Source: Motiliproteus sediminis
Lineage (GTDB): Bacteria; Pseudomonadota; Gammaproteobacteria; Pseudomonadales; Balneatricaceae
Direction of reading: 5' to 3'
NCBI RefSeq assembly: GCF_017912535.1
Contig: NZ_JAERQK010000013.1
Coordinates: 1 to 64,000 of the forward strand
DNA length: 64,000 nucleotides
Below are positions 46,101 through 55,101 of the stretch, one piece after another (the first letter of the stretch is position 1; every line of letters starts with the position of its first letter). A model generated the notes under the pieces. The model was not told the DNA's origin. It saw nothing but the letters and a program-made list of their open reading frames with translations, and ran no database searches. The position numbers and the translations under genes were made by a program.

Positions 46101-46934
46101 AAACTTCCTCTTTTCTCTTTGTTCTAAACCAGTCCTTTAGAAACGCAAAAAACCAAGACTTGGATCTCTCGCCCCTAGAGATTGATCAATAAAAATCAAA
46201 TGTCATGAATTGGAAAGGTAGACTATGTTTTATCAAAACAAGAAGAATTACGATGCCAGAACCGAAAGGGGCGACTATTGTAGTAGCAACCGGCTGCTCG
46301 GGGCTTGAGGCATATTGTCCCGCCACTGTGCCAACCCAACGCCGACCAGCGATAGGGCAACACTTCTGTGTTCTACTTTGGCTTTGATTCGAACATCGAT
46401 TTCTGAAACCAAGACGCCAAATATCTCCTAGCGGAGTTATTTGGCTCTGGGGAAAGTCCATGTAGTGGCAGATAGAAAGCCTATAAAAACTCGTCCAAAG
46501 GCAGCTATGTGCCCTGAAGGGACGTCTTGTGTTCTAAAGGCCAGTGACCGCTTCTGAGAAATCTAATGGATTCGGAGAGGTTGTGAATTCTTACGCCTCA
46601 GCGGCAGCAAAGTGTTGACTGCTGCCGTCCACCATCGCTGCCACAGCACCATCCAAAGGTCCGCTTCGGGCCAGACCTAGCTATTCTTTAGCCGCAGTGT
46701 GCCTTGGAAATCCAACCAAACCTTGCCTCCGGCATTACGTCCCAAGGGGATGAGTTCCAACCAGCGACCTGTGATCAAGCTGAAGAGCCTAAAAAGCTCA
46801 TTCCAACCCTAGAATGCAAATAGCCGAAAAATGTTGCCGGAAAAGCGTTGCCCACTGAATCAGGTTGTTACCTATTTAATAGGCTTCTTAGGAAGTCGAG
46901 CAATAAAAATCGCATATTCCATATCAGTATAAGG
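46101..46934. other. Gene-free right end of the island
   Basis: No gene is convincing in these 834 bases. A palindrome, CCTATT-T-AATAGG, stands at 46871-46883, about 50 bases from the junction, and may be a recombinase-binding site. The final bases TATAAGG mirror the left island end. Confidence 0.55.
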
Positions 46935-46940
46935 GACTTT
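46928..46940. other. Right attachment junction (attR) of the island
   Basis: TATAAGG at 46928-46934 is the inverted match of CCTTATA at the left end. It is followed by GACTTTCGAG, where the host reading frame resumes (Phe-Glu-Arg-Ile-Tyr-Tyr). Confidence 0.75.
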
Positions 46941-47181
46941 CGAGCGGATCTACTACCCCTGTCTGGAACAGACCCAGGGCAAGCCCTACGCCCTCTATGT
47001 GCGCGCCGGCAATGACGGTCGCGGCACTATCGACAGCGTCGAACGGATTGTTACCGGCCTGCGCTGGAAAGCGGCGATGCCGCCACTGCGGATGGCGGGC
47101 GATTTTGACCCGGCCTTTATCGAACAGTGCCAGGAGCTGGGTATGACCCTGGCGGCGGGTCTGGAAGCCGGGGTATTTTGA
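46935..47181 (+). pseudogene. 3' part of the split flavodoxin-like gene
   Basis: The frame reads FERIYYPCLEQTQGKPYALY, then RAGNDGRGTIDSVERIVTGLRWK, and ends LEAGVF with a stop at 47179-47181. It continues the 5' part at 17027-17249 in frame. It has no start codon or ribosome site of its own except an internal ATG/GTG inside the fold. It is GC-rich like the host. Confidence 0.9.
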
Positions 47182-47430
47182 GGTTCACCGTGAGTTAACA
47201 TAGCAGCCGCACACGGCGCGAAACGGCCGCTGTCTGCGGTCATGATCTGTTGTTTCAGTGACGTGCTCCCCAGTTTTCGGTCCAACCTTAAGCTCAGCGG
47301 GTCCTGAACCTTCGCTGCTACGCAGCGCCAGTCCGTTAGCGCTGCGGTGGTAAACCAGCCATTTAAAAGCACTCATCGTAGGACGGCACTTGCTAAACCG
47401 ACAGCAGATGAAATACTGAGGGCCGCAACC

Positions 47431-47910
47431 TTAGTCAGTGGAATGGGTTCTGGCCAACTGGAATGGAAGCAATTTTCGGTCATTATCCAGCGTCACAACC
47501 TCAAGCTCATAAAAGAAACTGCTATTTAAATAGTGGTAACTCCACAGATAATCGAATCCCTGTTTCTGCGCCTCATACCTGTCCGATAGGATAATAATCT
47601 TCGTAATACCCGCCATACGGATCGCCAGATAACAGAGAGCACAAGGCTCTCCTGACGCAATTAATGTCGCTCCGTGTAAACGATAGTTTTGCTGATTCCG
47701 TGACGCCGCTCTGATTGCCTGGATTTCTGCGTGTGCGGTACAATCCAGTTTCTTGGCGACTTGATTTACCCCTTTTCCAATTACTTCTCCTTTAGGGTTA
47801 ACGATCATCGCCGAGAACGGCAAGCCGCCTGATTTGACATTGCTAAGAGCCAAATCAATCACATCTTCTCCACACTTTGTGAGAAGTTCTTCCGTAATAT
47901 GCCTACACAT
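47431..47910 (-). CDS. Nucleoside deaminase (CMP/dCMP-type zinc deaminase family)
   Basis: This 159-aa zinc deaminase has the active-site HAE in CTAHAEIQAIRAA and the PCALC motif in GEPCALCYLAIRMAG. It resembles guanine/tRNA-type deaminases; the substrate is unknown. The ATG at 47910 lies inside the end of the azoreductase gene (8-base overlap) and is preferred over the in-frame codon at 47937. The protein is probably co-expressed with the azoreductase. Confidence 0.82.
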   Translation of the reverse strand: MCRHITEELLTKCGEDVIDLALSNVKSGGLPFSAMIVNPKGEVIGKGVNQVAKKLDCTAHAEIQAIRAASRNQQNYRLHGATLIASGEPCALCYLAIRMAGITKIIILSDRYEAQKQGFDYLWSYHYLNSSFFYELEVVTLDNDRKLLPFQLARTHSTD

Positions 47911-48613
47911 TGGCGATCTCTTTTTCTGGCAAAGCAAGCGGAGTTGAAGTACTTAGCTCTAAGGCAATAAGTTCAGCTCGATCTTTTGCATGGGCCACTG
48001 ACAGGCGGTGTCTGTCGTCACCAAACTCCTGGTACTCGGCGGCAATCTCATAGATTGTGTCCACCCCTAAATATTTACTCAGCGTCCGTAGGTGCGGTGC
48101 CAGATGACCAGAGTCTTCTCTTATTCCGCCTTTTTCAAAGCCAAACTCGCCGCTGGAGGTCACTATGACCAATGTTTTACCTGAGAGTAGAGGCTGCAAC
48201 GGAAAGTCCCCTCGCGCGAGATCGAAATCAAACGTTTTATTAATGCGTATGATTTGATCGAACCAGGCTTTTAGCTGAGCCGGCATACCGTAGTTATACA
48301 TTGGCGAGGAGATCAAAATAACGTCGGCGGCAGACACTTCAGCGATCAGTTGATCTGATAGCGCCAGTCTTTCCTTCTGCGCCGGAGTCCGTTCTTGCTC
48401 TGGGGTAAATACCGCGCCGATCCACTCCTGGGTAATGAAATCAGGTGGATTCACACCAACATCACGATAGATATACTCATCTGCAGGCCGATTCTTTTTC
48501 CATGTATCGATAAACCGCAGAGCGATATTTTTCGATATCGAATCGTGATCGGGGTTCGGGTTATTCGCAGCTCTTACGCTTGAATCGACGTGCAATAATG
48601 TGTTCACGTCCAC
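47903..48613 (-). CDS. azoR: FMN-dependent NADH azoreductase-like flavoprotein
   Basis: This 236-aa protein has the flavodoxin-like AzoR fold (LLHVDSSVR with the FMN phosphate loop). It also has ISSPMYNYGMPAQLKAWFDQIIRINKTFDF, the family's signature, and VTSSGEFGF. These enzymes reduce quinones and azo compounds. It is divergent from a LysR regulator gene 133 bases away, which probably controls it and the overlapping deaminase. Confidence 0.85.
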   Translation of the reverse strand: MDVNTLLHVDSSVRAANNPNPDHDSISKNIALRFIDTWKKNRPADEYIYRDVGVNPPDFITQEWIGAVFTPEQERTPAQKERLALSDQLIAEVSAADVILISSPMYNYGMPAQLKAWFDQIIRINKTFDFDLARGDFPLQPLLSGKTLVIVTSSGEFGFEKGGIREDSGHLAPHLRTLSKYLGVDTIYEIAAEYQEFGDDRHRLSVAHAKDRAELIALELSTSTPLALPEKEIANV

Positions 48614-48746
48614 TACCTCCGTTGATTAATGACAAGAGCTATTCTGTGAGCCGGTACGCAATAGTACAAACGAGAAGTCGACACTTACAGATGAGTTTGA
48701 ATCACCTATACTGTCGAGGACCCAGTCGCTTATTTGGAGATGAATT

Positions 48747-49598
48747 TTGCAGGTATCGCTACAGGCGCTAAAAGCCTTTGAGTCCGCTGCCCGGCGAGGA
48801 AGTTTTAAGTTGGCTGCAGAAGAGCTGTCGCTGACGCCAACAGCCATTTCACACCACATTAGCAATCTGGAAAGCCGGCTAAATGTAAATTTGTTTCATC
48901 GACTTGGGCGGCGGATATCACTAACCGGAACCGGTATAAGATTAGCTAAGGCAACCTCGGATGGATTTCGGATAATTGACAGCGCGTTGGAAGAGGTGAT
49001 GAAGGCGGGCAGTGCGGTCAGGGTGACCACAACATCATCACTAGCCGCCATGGTGCTGATCCCTTCCCAGCATGAGTTTGAACAAGCCAACCCCGATATT
49101 TCTCTGGAAATATCCACCGGTGAGTCGGTCGACAGCCAATCCTATATTATTCCAATTCGATTCGGTGATGTCGCAGCCGCTGAGAATTCTGATGTCATTA
49201 AAACAGAGTCATTCAATGTATTTGGTGCTTATGGGATGGCACCTCCTTCTTGGTCAAACGGGCCCATTACTCTATTTACAACGGCGTGGAAAAACAGATC
49301 ATTACCGGATCCGCCACTGGCTGCTTGGCTGGCAGAGAATGAGCTGACTGGGTCTAACATTAAACTCAAAAGTTTTGATCAGGAGCTTTTCGGTATTCAG
49401 CAGGCCATGGCAGAGAATGGGCTTGTGTTCTGTTCTACGACGCTGACTCAAAGGCTGTTAACATCTAATCTTTTACAGCACTTTGAGACTCGACCGGTCG
49501 AATCAGACTTTTGCTATTACATACCCAATAAAGACAGCTTTGAAACTAGAAGTGCAGCCAGATTTATAAACTGGGTCGAGGATATTTTGAACCAGTAG
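48747..49598 (+). CDS. LysR-family transcriptional regulator
   Basis: This 283-aa regulator has an N-terminal winged HTH (ALKAFESAARRGSFKLAAEELSLTPTAISHHISNLES, residues about 7-44) and a C-terminal effector domain. It starts at TTG with GGAGA eight bases upstream; no in-frame ATG fits. The divergent azoreductase/deaminase operon is its likely target. Confidence 0.85.
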   Translation: MQVSLQALKAFESAARRGSFKLAAEELSLTPTAISHHISNLESRLNVNLFHRLGRRISLTGTGIRLAKATSDGFRIIDSALEEVMKAGSAVRVTTTSSLAAMVLIPSQHEFEQANPDISLEISTGESVDSQSYIIPIRFGDVAAAENSDVIKTESFNVFGAYGMAPPSWSNGPITLFTTAWKNRSLPDPPLAAWLAENELTGSNIKLKSFDQELFGIQQAMAENGLVFCSTTLTQRLLTSNLLQHFETRPVESDFCYYIPNKDSFETRSAARFINWVEDILNQ

Positions 49599-49729
49599 TT
49601 CGTATCACTGCTCCTGGACAATTTATTTTTACCAGAACAGTACAGCTGCATAGTAGATGGCGGCATAACAAAGAGCTGATCGCCACGCTGCCAGTTTTAC
49701 GATGAGCAAGGCGCTTAAAGTATCGAGAT

Positions 49730-50194
49730 ATGAGTCAGATTAAATTTTTGAAGTTCAATGAAATCAACCACGATGATCTAATGGCCATTGTCAATGAGGA
49801 TTCACTGCGAACACATTTAATCGAGCACCCCTATTTTGATGAAGCCCGCCTTCAATCATGGATAGCCGAAAAAATTGATATTGATGCCATGGACGGTTGT
49901 CGCGTTCGGGCAGTCTATATAGATGAAGAGCTGGCAGGCTGGTGTGGAATCCAGCCCGATAGTCATGGCTTTGAACTGGCGATTGTCCTCTCAAAAAAGT
50001 TCTGGGGTTCTGGTAGAGCAATATTTAACACGCTGATCTGCTGGGCTAAAGAGCTAGAGCATCAAGAAGTACTATTCCACCTGCTCGACAGCAGGCGCGA
50101 ATACAGATCGCTGAATCAATTGGCCACAAAAGTTTATAAAACCGAGTTATCCGGTAGATGCTTTACAACTTACCATCTGCAAGTGGGTGCATAG
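49730..50194 (+). CDS. GNAT-like acetyltransferase
   Basis: This 154-aa protein resembles GNAT acetyltransferases. It has a central AGWCGIQPDSHGFELAIVLSKKFWGSGRAIFNTLICWAKE, where the FWGSGRA turn stands for the acetyl-CoA loop. Substrate unknown. It stands alone behind the LysR gene and is followed by a 307-base gap. It is AT-richer than the genes to the right. Confidence 0.6.
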   Translation: MSQIKFLKFNEINHDDLMAIVNEDSLRTHLIEHPYFDEARLQSWIAEKIDIDAMDGCRVRAVYIDEELAGWCGIQPDSHGFELAIVLSKKFWGSGRAIFNTLICWAKELEHQEVLFHLLDSRREYRSLNQLATKVYKTELSGRCFTTYHLQVGA

Positions 50195-50501
50195 GGTCCA
50201 CAACAACTCGAGAGGGGCCGGCCATCACCCGCAGCGTTGCTACGCTGTTGTCGCTGAAGGCTGTTATCGTCGACCGTTCGCTGGCTACAGGCCCATGCGG
50301 CGGTGTCATGCTGCCGTTAAGGGCATTGAAGGCCGATCATAACCTCGCGCGCCCATTCCCGACCCATAGAGCTCCAGCCGCGCCATCGGCCGCTTTGGTC
50401 GCTTCTCAACACATCATGCCATCGCTATGATGAAACCACTTTGCGCCACCTCAGGGTGGCGCTTGTCGTTAGCCGCCCCCGACCCGTTAAGGAGTTTGCC
50501 C
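50195..50501. other. Intergenic region before the DMT transporter
   Basis: It holds no gene. A strong hairpin, GCGCCACC at 50443-50450 and GGTGGCGC at 50455-50462, lacks a T tract and lies about 40 bases before the transporter start. Confidence 0.5.
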
Positions 50502-51392
50502 TTGTCTGACACCGCGCCACCCAGTACCGATCACCGCCGTGGCATCCAGCTCGCCGCGAGCGGGGTGCTGGTTCTGAGCCTTGATGCGCTGTTGATCCGG
50601 CTGGCCGCTGTCGATCCCTGGGTGGTGGCATTCTGGCGCGGTTCGCTGATGTTGCTGACGCTGGGTACGCTGGTGCTGCTGTCACGACAGATCAGGGTGG
50701 GCCACCTGCTGCGGACCGCCTGGCGGCCGCTGCTGGGTTTAGCCGCTCTTTACGGCATCAACGGCACGCTGTTTGTGCTGTCGATCAGTCATACCAGCGT
50801 CGCCAATACGGTGGTAATTCTGAGCAGCAGCGCCTTTTTTGCCGCCTTTTTCTCCTGGCTGCTGCTACGGGAGCGGGTGCGGGTGCGCACCTGGATGGCG
50901 ATCGTGGCGTCGATCATTGGCGTGCTGACGGTGTTTGCCGGCTCGCTCGGGCTCGACAGCTGGCGCGGCGATGGCCTGGCGCTGCTGCTGGCGCTGTCGA
51001 TGGGCCTGATGCTGAGCCTGATGCGCCGCTACCCGGCGCTGCCCCGGATTCTGATTGTCGCCCTGAGCGGGGCGGTCATGGCAACCATCGCCCTGCCGAT
51101 GGCCGGCTCCCTGGCGGTGCCACTGGAACGCTTTGGCTGGCTGGCGTTGATGGGACTGGTGCAGATCCCGCTGGCGTCGGTGCTGATCATGAGCGCAACC
51201 CGCTACCTATCCTCGCCCGAGGTCAGCCTGTTCCTGCTCATCGAAACGGTGTTCGGCCCGATCTGGGTGTGGTGGGTGTTGCAGGAGACAGTCACCCCGC
51301 TGACGCTAGCCGGCGGGGCGATCATTCTTACCGCCATCATGCTTCACTCCTGGCTGGCGCTGCGCGAGCAACACCGCCTGAGCCCGTCTTAG
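50502..51392 (+). CDS. EamA/DMT-family transporter
   Basis: This 296-aa inner-membrane protein has about ten transmembrane segments in two EamA repeats (IQLAASGVLVLSLDALLIRL, VANTVVILSSSAFFAAFFSWLLLRE, WMAIVASIIGVLTVFAG and the second-half equivalents). The second repeat ends SLFLLIETVFGPIWVWWVLQE. A TTG at 50502 with AAGGAG upstream gives a start just before the first segment; the open frame extends further back. Probable metabolite or amino-acid exporter; substrate unknown. Confidence 0.85.
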   Translation: MSDTAPPSTDHRRGIQLAASGVLVLSLDALLIRLAAVDPWVVAFWRGSLMLLTLGTLVLLSRQIRVGHLLRTAWRPLLGLAALYGINGTLFVLSISHTSVANTVVILSSSAFFAAFFSWLLLRERVRVRTWMAIVASIIGVLTVFAGSLGLDSWRGDGLALLLALSMGLMLSLMRRYPALPRILIVALSGAVMATIALPMAGSLAVPLERFGWLALMGLVQIPLASVLIMSATRYLSSPEVSLFLLIETVFGPIWVWWVLQETVTPLTLAGGAIILTAIMLHSWLALREQHRLSPS

Positions 51393-51437
51393 CGCCGGAC
51401 GTTTGCCCAGCACGTGCCCATCACCTAGGCTTTGGGC

Positions 51438-52010
51438 ATGCACCGTAACGATCTGGCTGCGCTGCCGCAACCGCGCTATCTGCTCTACCCCAACCCCTGG
51501 CTTCACCGCGGCCTGATGGTATTACCGCTGGTGGCACTTGGCGGCTACCTGAGCTGGTTTATCCCCCTGCTCAGCAGTGGCCAGGACCTCTTCGGCCACT
51601 GGATACTGCTGGGTTTTCTGGGCTTGATGAACGTCGGTCTTGTGCGCTCCCGAGGACGGGACTGGCGCCACGGCATCAGTTGTGCCGCAACCACGGCCGG
51701 AGTCTGGTTCGTGACCGATGCCGACGGTCGCTGCGAGTTCATTCCCTGGCCACAGATAGGCCAAGTCTACGCCAGCAGCATCAACGGCCGCAGCGGAGCG
51801 ATCAAGGGGGTCGTGTTCGAGCTGCAGGTAGACAGCGCCAGCTGGCAACGACTGCACGGCAATCCCTGCGCTATCCGTGCGCCACGGAGCGCAACGGGCA
51901 ACTATCAGTTGGGGCTGGCGGCCAACCTGAGACAGCCCGGCAGCATTGTCACCGAGCTGATTCGATTGCGCGCCCTCTGCCCGCTACCACAACCCAGCCT
52001 GACCGCCTGA
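51438..52010 (+). CDS. Unknown membrane protein with two N-terminal transmembrane segments
   Basis: This protein of about 190 aa has two hydrophobic segments (LMVLPLVALGGYLSWFI and WILLGFLGLMNVGLV). A soluble beta-rich domain (GISCAATTAGVWFVTDADGRCEFIPWPQIG) follows, perhaps a PH-like fold. It lies close after the transporter in the same direction. No known family recognised. Confidence 0.55.
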   Translation: MHRNDLAALPQPRYLLYPNPWLHRGLMVLPLVALGGYLSWFIPLLSSGQDLFGHWILLGFLGLMNVGLVRSRGRDWRHGISCAATTAGVWFVTDADGRCEFIPWPQIGQVYASSINGRSGAIKGVVFELQVDSASWQRLHGNPCAIRAPRSATGNYQLGLAANLRQPGSIVTELIRLRALCPLPQPSLTA

Positions 52011-52170
52011 ACGGGCGTTCGGTGAGGCCAGCCGCGCGACTCGGTCAGTACCGGTTTAATCCGTTTTTTTCGCATTTTTGCCCAATATCGGCGCAGATGC
52101 TTTGTGATTTTCGTCAATTGAGGTTTAATCAGACCTTGCTAACTAGGGAAAACCACCGGAGTAGTGAAAC

Positions 52171-52533
52171 ATGGCTTACGACCAGGGACTGGCCCAGCGT
52201 ATTCGTGAATATTTCGCCACCCGCGAACAACTGACTGAAAAGCGGATGTTTGGCGGCCTCTGTTTTTTGCTTGGTGACCACATGGTATGCGGCGTTGTGG
52301 ACGACACCCTGATGGTCCGGATCGGCCCCGAGCGTTACGACGAATACCTGCGCGAACGCGATGCACGGCTGATGGATTTTACCGGCAAACCGATGAAGGG
52401 GATGCTGTTTATCGCCCCGGAAGGGGTTGAATCTGACGATGATCTGGCCCGCTGGCTGGAACGCTGCATCAGTTTTGTGACCACGCTGCCACCCAAGAAA
52501 CCGCGCCAGCCGGCCACTGCCGAAGAGGCGTGA
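52171..52533 (+). CDS. TfoX N-terminal domain protein
   Basis: This 120-aa protein consists of a TfoX/Sxy N-terminal domain (KRMFGGLCFLLGDHMVCGVVDDTLMVRIGPERYDEYL, then FTGKPMKGMLFIAPEG). TfoX regulates competence in Haemophilus and Vibrio. Stand-alone N-terminal domain proteins are widespread and their role is not settled. The DNA-binding C-terminal half is missing. Confidence 0.85.
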   Translation: MAYDQGLAQRIREYFATREQLTEKRMFGGLCFLLGDHMVCGVVDDTLMVRIGPERYDEYLRERDARLMDFTGKPMKGMLFIAPEGVESDDDLARWLERCISFVTTLPPKKPRQPATAEEA

Positions 52534-52638
52534 CGGCAGCAACCAACGCTCGCAAGGCACACATGGCCAACCAGCGCCGCCCGCTCAGCATCGGCCGCCG
52601 GTTGAGCACATGGAACCAGCGATGGCGCCCGCCGGGGG

Positions 52639-53049
52639 TTACAGGTTGCGGGTGTCGAAGTCGTAGATCACCTTGAGAATATCGGGGCAGCTGAGGATCC
52701 CCACCAGCTTGCCCTTCTCTTCCACCATCAAGGGCCCACGCCAGTGATGCGTGGTCATCATCTCGGCAACATCAACGATATCGGCGTTGGGGTCGATCCG
52801 ATGCACATCCTCGCCGTTGGACATGTAGTCGGCCACCACACCGCCCACCTCTTCGTAGTAACTGCCGTGCAGAATACGCTGCAGACAGTTCCATTCCGAC
52901 AGCAGACCAACAATATGTCCCTCCTGGTCGATCACCGGGGCTCCGGAGATATGCCGGTCGAGCAGGGTTTTGATGGCAGTGAACAGCTTGGTATCCGGGG
53001 TAAAGGTGACCAGATTGGTGGTCATGTAATCTCTGACTTTGACCGATTT
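52639..53049 (-). CDS. Tandem CBS-domain protein
   Basis: This 136-aa protein has two CBS motifs (VRDYMTTNLVTFTPDTKLFTAIKTLLDRHISGAPVID and SNGEDVHRIDPNADIVDVAEMMTTHHWRGPLMVEEKGKLVGIL). These usually bind adenosine nucleotides and act as energy sensors. The ATG at 53049 gives the usual MKSVKVRDYM start; the open frame goes ten codons further upstream. It stands alone. Confidence 0.85.
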   Translation of the reverse strand, partial: KSVKVRDYMTTNLVTFTPDTKLFTAIKTLLDRHISGAPVIDQEGHIVGLLSEWNCLQRILHGSYYEEVGGVVADYMSNGEDVHRIDPNADIVDVAEMMTTHHWRGPLMVEEKGKLVGILSCPDILKVIYDFDTRNL

Positions 53050-53413
53050 CATGGCGTGACTCCCTCTCAGCAAACGCATTGACCGCCGCCTCGTACCGCA
53101 AGCGGCACCACGCTACCTATAACCATAGATCAGCGGAGCCGGATTTAGTGCCCTTGAGGACCAAGGCTGGATGCACCATGGGGACGCAGCCAGAGCCAGA
53201 CTCAGGCATCGCGCCGCGCCCGGGGTCTATCACGCGCCACAATTCAGCGATTTTCACCCATTGACACCGCCTCATTTGGCGGAAACCCACCCATCCGATC
53301 CGCTTCCCGCGGCCCAAAGCCGATAACCACACCGTTGGTATGTTTTTCGCATCAAGCAACCCCCTTTACCCCGCTAACAAGCACCTCAACAGACACAACA
53401 GAAGGAAATCAGC
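53050..53413. other. Intergenic region before the chemoreceptor
   Basis: These 364 bases show no gene. A perfect TTGACA at 53262-53267 precedes a short CCGCC/GGCGG hairpin; no good -10 stands at the right distance. Confidence 0.4.
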
Positions 53414-55026
53414 TTGAACCGCTTATCGATCGCACAGCGCATCTGGACCTTTGCGCTGGTGGCCATCATCGCCCTGGCCGCGACTATCGGTATGGAAACC
53501 CTGAGCAAGAAGAATGACATCCTGGCCGCCAAAGAGGAGACCACGCGGCAGCTGGTCAACATGGCGCACAGCTATTTCGGCCACTACTACGGCCTGTTCG
53601 AAGCCGGCGAGATGACTGAAGAGGACGCCAAAAGCGCGGCACTGGCGGCTATTCGCGCACTGCGTTACGGCGACAACGGCTACTTCTGGGTCAACGACAC
53701 CAGCCCACGGCTGGTGATGCACCCCTTCAAGCCGCAGCTGGAAGGCAAAGATATGCGCAACGCCACCGACGCGCACGGCAAGCACCACTGGCGTGAGTTT
53801 GTCGGCGTTACCCGCGCCAACGGTGAAGGATCGGTGTTCTACGCCTACAAGGGCCCACAGTTCGACCAGCCCAAGGCCAAACTCTCCTATCTCAAAGCGT
53901 TTCAGCCCTGGGGCTGGATCGTCGGTTCCGGCATCTACATCGATGATGTGGATGAGCAGTTTCAGGCCTTGCTGGTCAAGCGCGGCCTGATCGGCGGATC
54001 GGCGGTGCTGTTGTTCGCCCTGCTGGCGCTGCTGCTGGCGCGCAGTATCAATCGCCCGCTGGAAAAGACCGCCGAGGCGATGGAGGAGATCGCCCACGGT
54101 AATGGCGACCTCACCGTACGGATGCGCACCCATGGTGCACGCGAGCTGGTTCGTCTGGGGGTCGGCTTCAACAGCTTTGCCGACAGCGTGCGCAGCGTTG
54201 TCGGCGAGGTGACCAGCGCTAGTAGCGAGCTGGCACAGGCGGCAGAAACCATGGCCGTGGTTTCAGAACAGTCACGAACCGCCCTGGCCACCCACCGCCA
54301 GGAGAGTGACCTGATCGTAACCGCCGTCGAGGAGATGAGCTACACCATCGACAACGTCGCCGTCAGCGCCCGCTCCGCGGCCAATGAGGTGCAACAGGCA
54401 CTGGATCAGGCGCAACAGGGGGTGTCTCTGGTGGGCACCAGCATCGCCTCGATAGAACAGTTGGCCCGGTCGGTGGAGGAGGCGGTTGCCAGCATCAACC
54501 AGCTGGAGGAGGAGAGCCAGAACATCGGCCGGATTCTGGAGGTGATCTCCGAGATTGCCGAACAAACCAACCTGCTGGCGCTCAATGCCGCCATCGAAGC
54601 GGCCCGGGCCGGTGAGCAGGGACGCGGCTTTGCCGTGGTCGCGGACGAAGTGCGCTCGCTGGCACAGCGCACTCAAGGCGCCACGACCGAGATCCAGCAG
54701 TTGATCGACCAACTGCAAAGCGGCGCCGCCGGCGCGGTGACCACCATCGGCAGCGGCCGCACCCTGGGACCCAGTCGCAGCGGGTAGGCACAGCGCTGGA
54801 ACAGATCGCCACCAAGGTACAGAGTGCCGCTACCATCAATCTGGAGATCGCCAGCGTTACCGGCGAACAGCGTCAGGCGATGGCCGCCATCAGCACCAAC
54901 GTGTCCAACATCCACGACGCCCTCACCGAAACCTCGGAGGGGACCGGTCAGGTTACCGCCGTCAGCCAGCAACTGCGGCAAATGGGCCAACGGATCAACA
55001 GCCTGTTGGGGCGCTTCAAGGTCTGA
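53414..55026 (+). pseudogene. Methyl-accepting chemotaxis protein with a frameshift
   Basis: From a TTG at 53414 the protein has an N-terminal membrane segment and a periplasmic single-Cache domain ([34 protein letters not shown]). A second membrane segment ([16 protein letters not shown]), HAMP and the signalling hairpin tip ([37 protein letters not shown]) follow. Near 54745-54780 the frame changes and meets a stop at 54787. The other frame continues from about 54765 as [18 protein letters not shown] to FKV at 55026, a normal receptor C-terminus. An indel or sequencing error is likely. Confidence 0.85.
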
Positions 55027-55054
55027 TCGGGCCGCGAGTCACCGCCATGGACAC

Positions 55055-55080
55055 AAAAAAGCCGCGCATTGCGCGGCTTT
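55055..55080 (-). terminator. Rho-independent terminator after serA
   Basis: GCCGCGC at 55061-55067 pairs with GCGCGGC at 55071-55077 over a three-base loop. On the minus strand six T residues follow (complement 55055-55060). It also has a short T tract on the plus strand, where the chemoreceptor ends. Confidence 0.85.
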
Positions 55081-55101
55081 CTGGTTACGCGTGCGACAAC
55101 C

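Larger units (their letters stand above)
17250..46934. mobile_element. Genomic island with tyrosine-recombinase module and defence cargo
   Basis: About 29.7 kb separates the two halves of a flavodoxin-like gene. The left end carries four overlapping recombinase-module genes reading inward. The ends have short inverted repeats, CCTTATA and TATAAGG. Base composition is mixed and mostly lower than the flanks: the recombinases are AT-richer, 38.2-39.8 kb is very AT-rich, and the hsd genes are GC-rich. This indicates assembly from several sources. No tRNA is at the ends. The module resembles Tn554, RIT and Gamma-Mobile-Trio elements; which family it belongs to needs database comparison. Confidence 0.88.

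Noticed and set aside
50443-50462. Terminator before the DMT transporter
   Set aside because: The hairpin has no T tract and no gene ends shortly before it.
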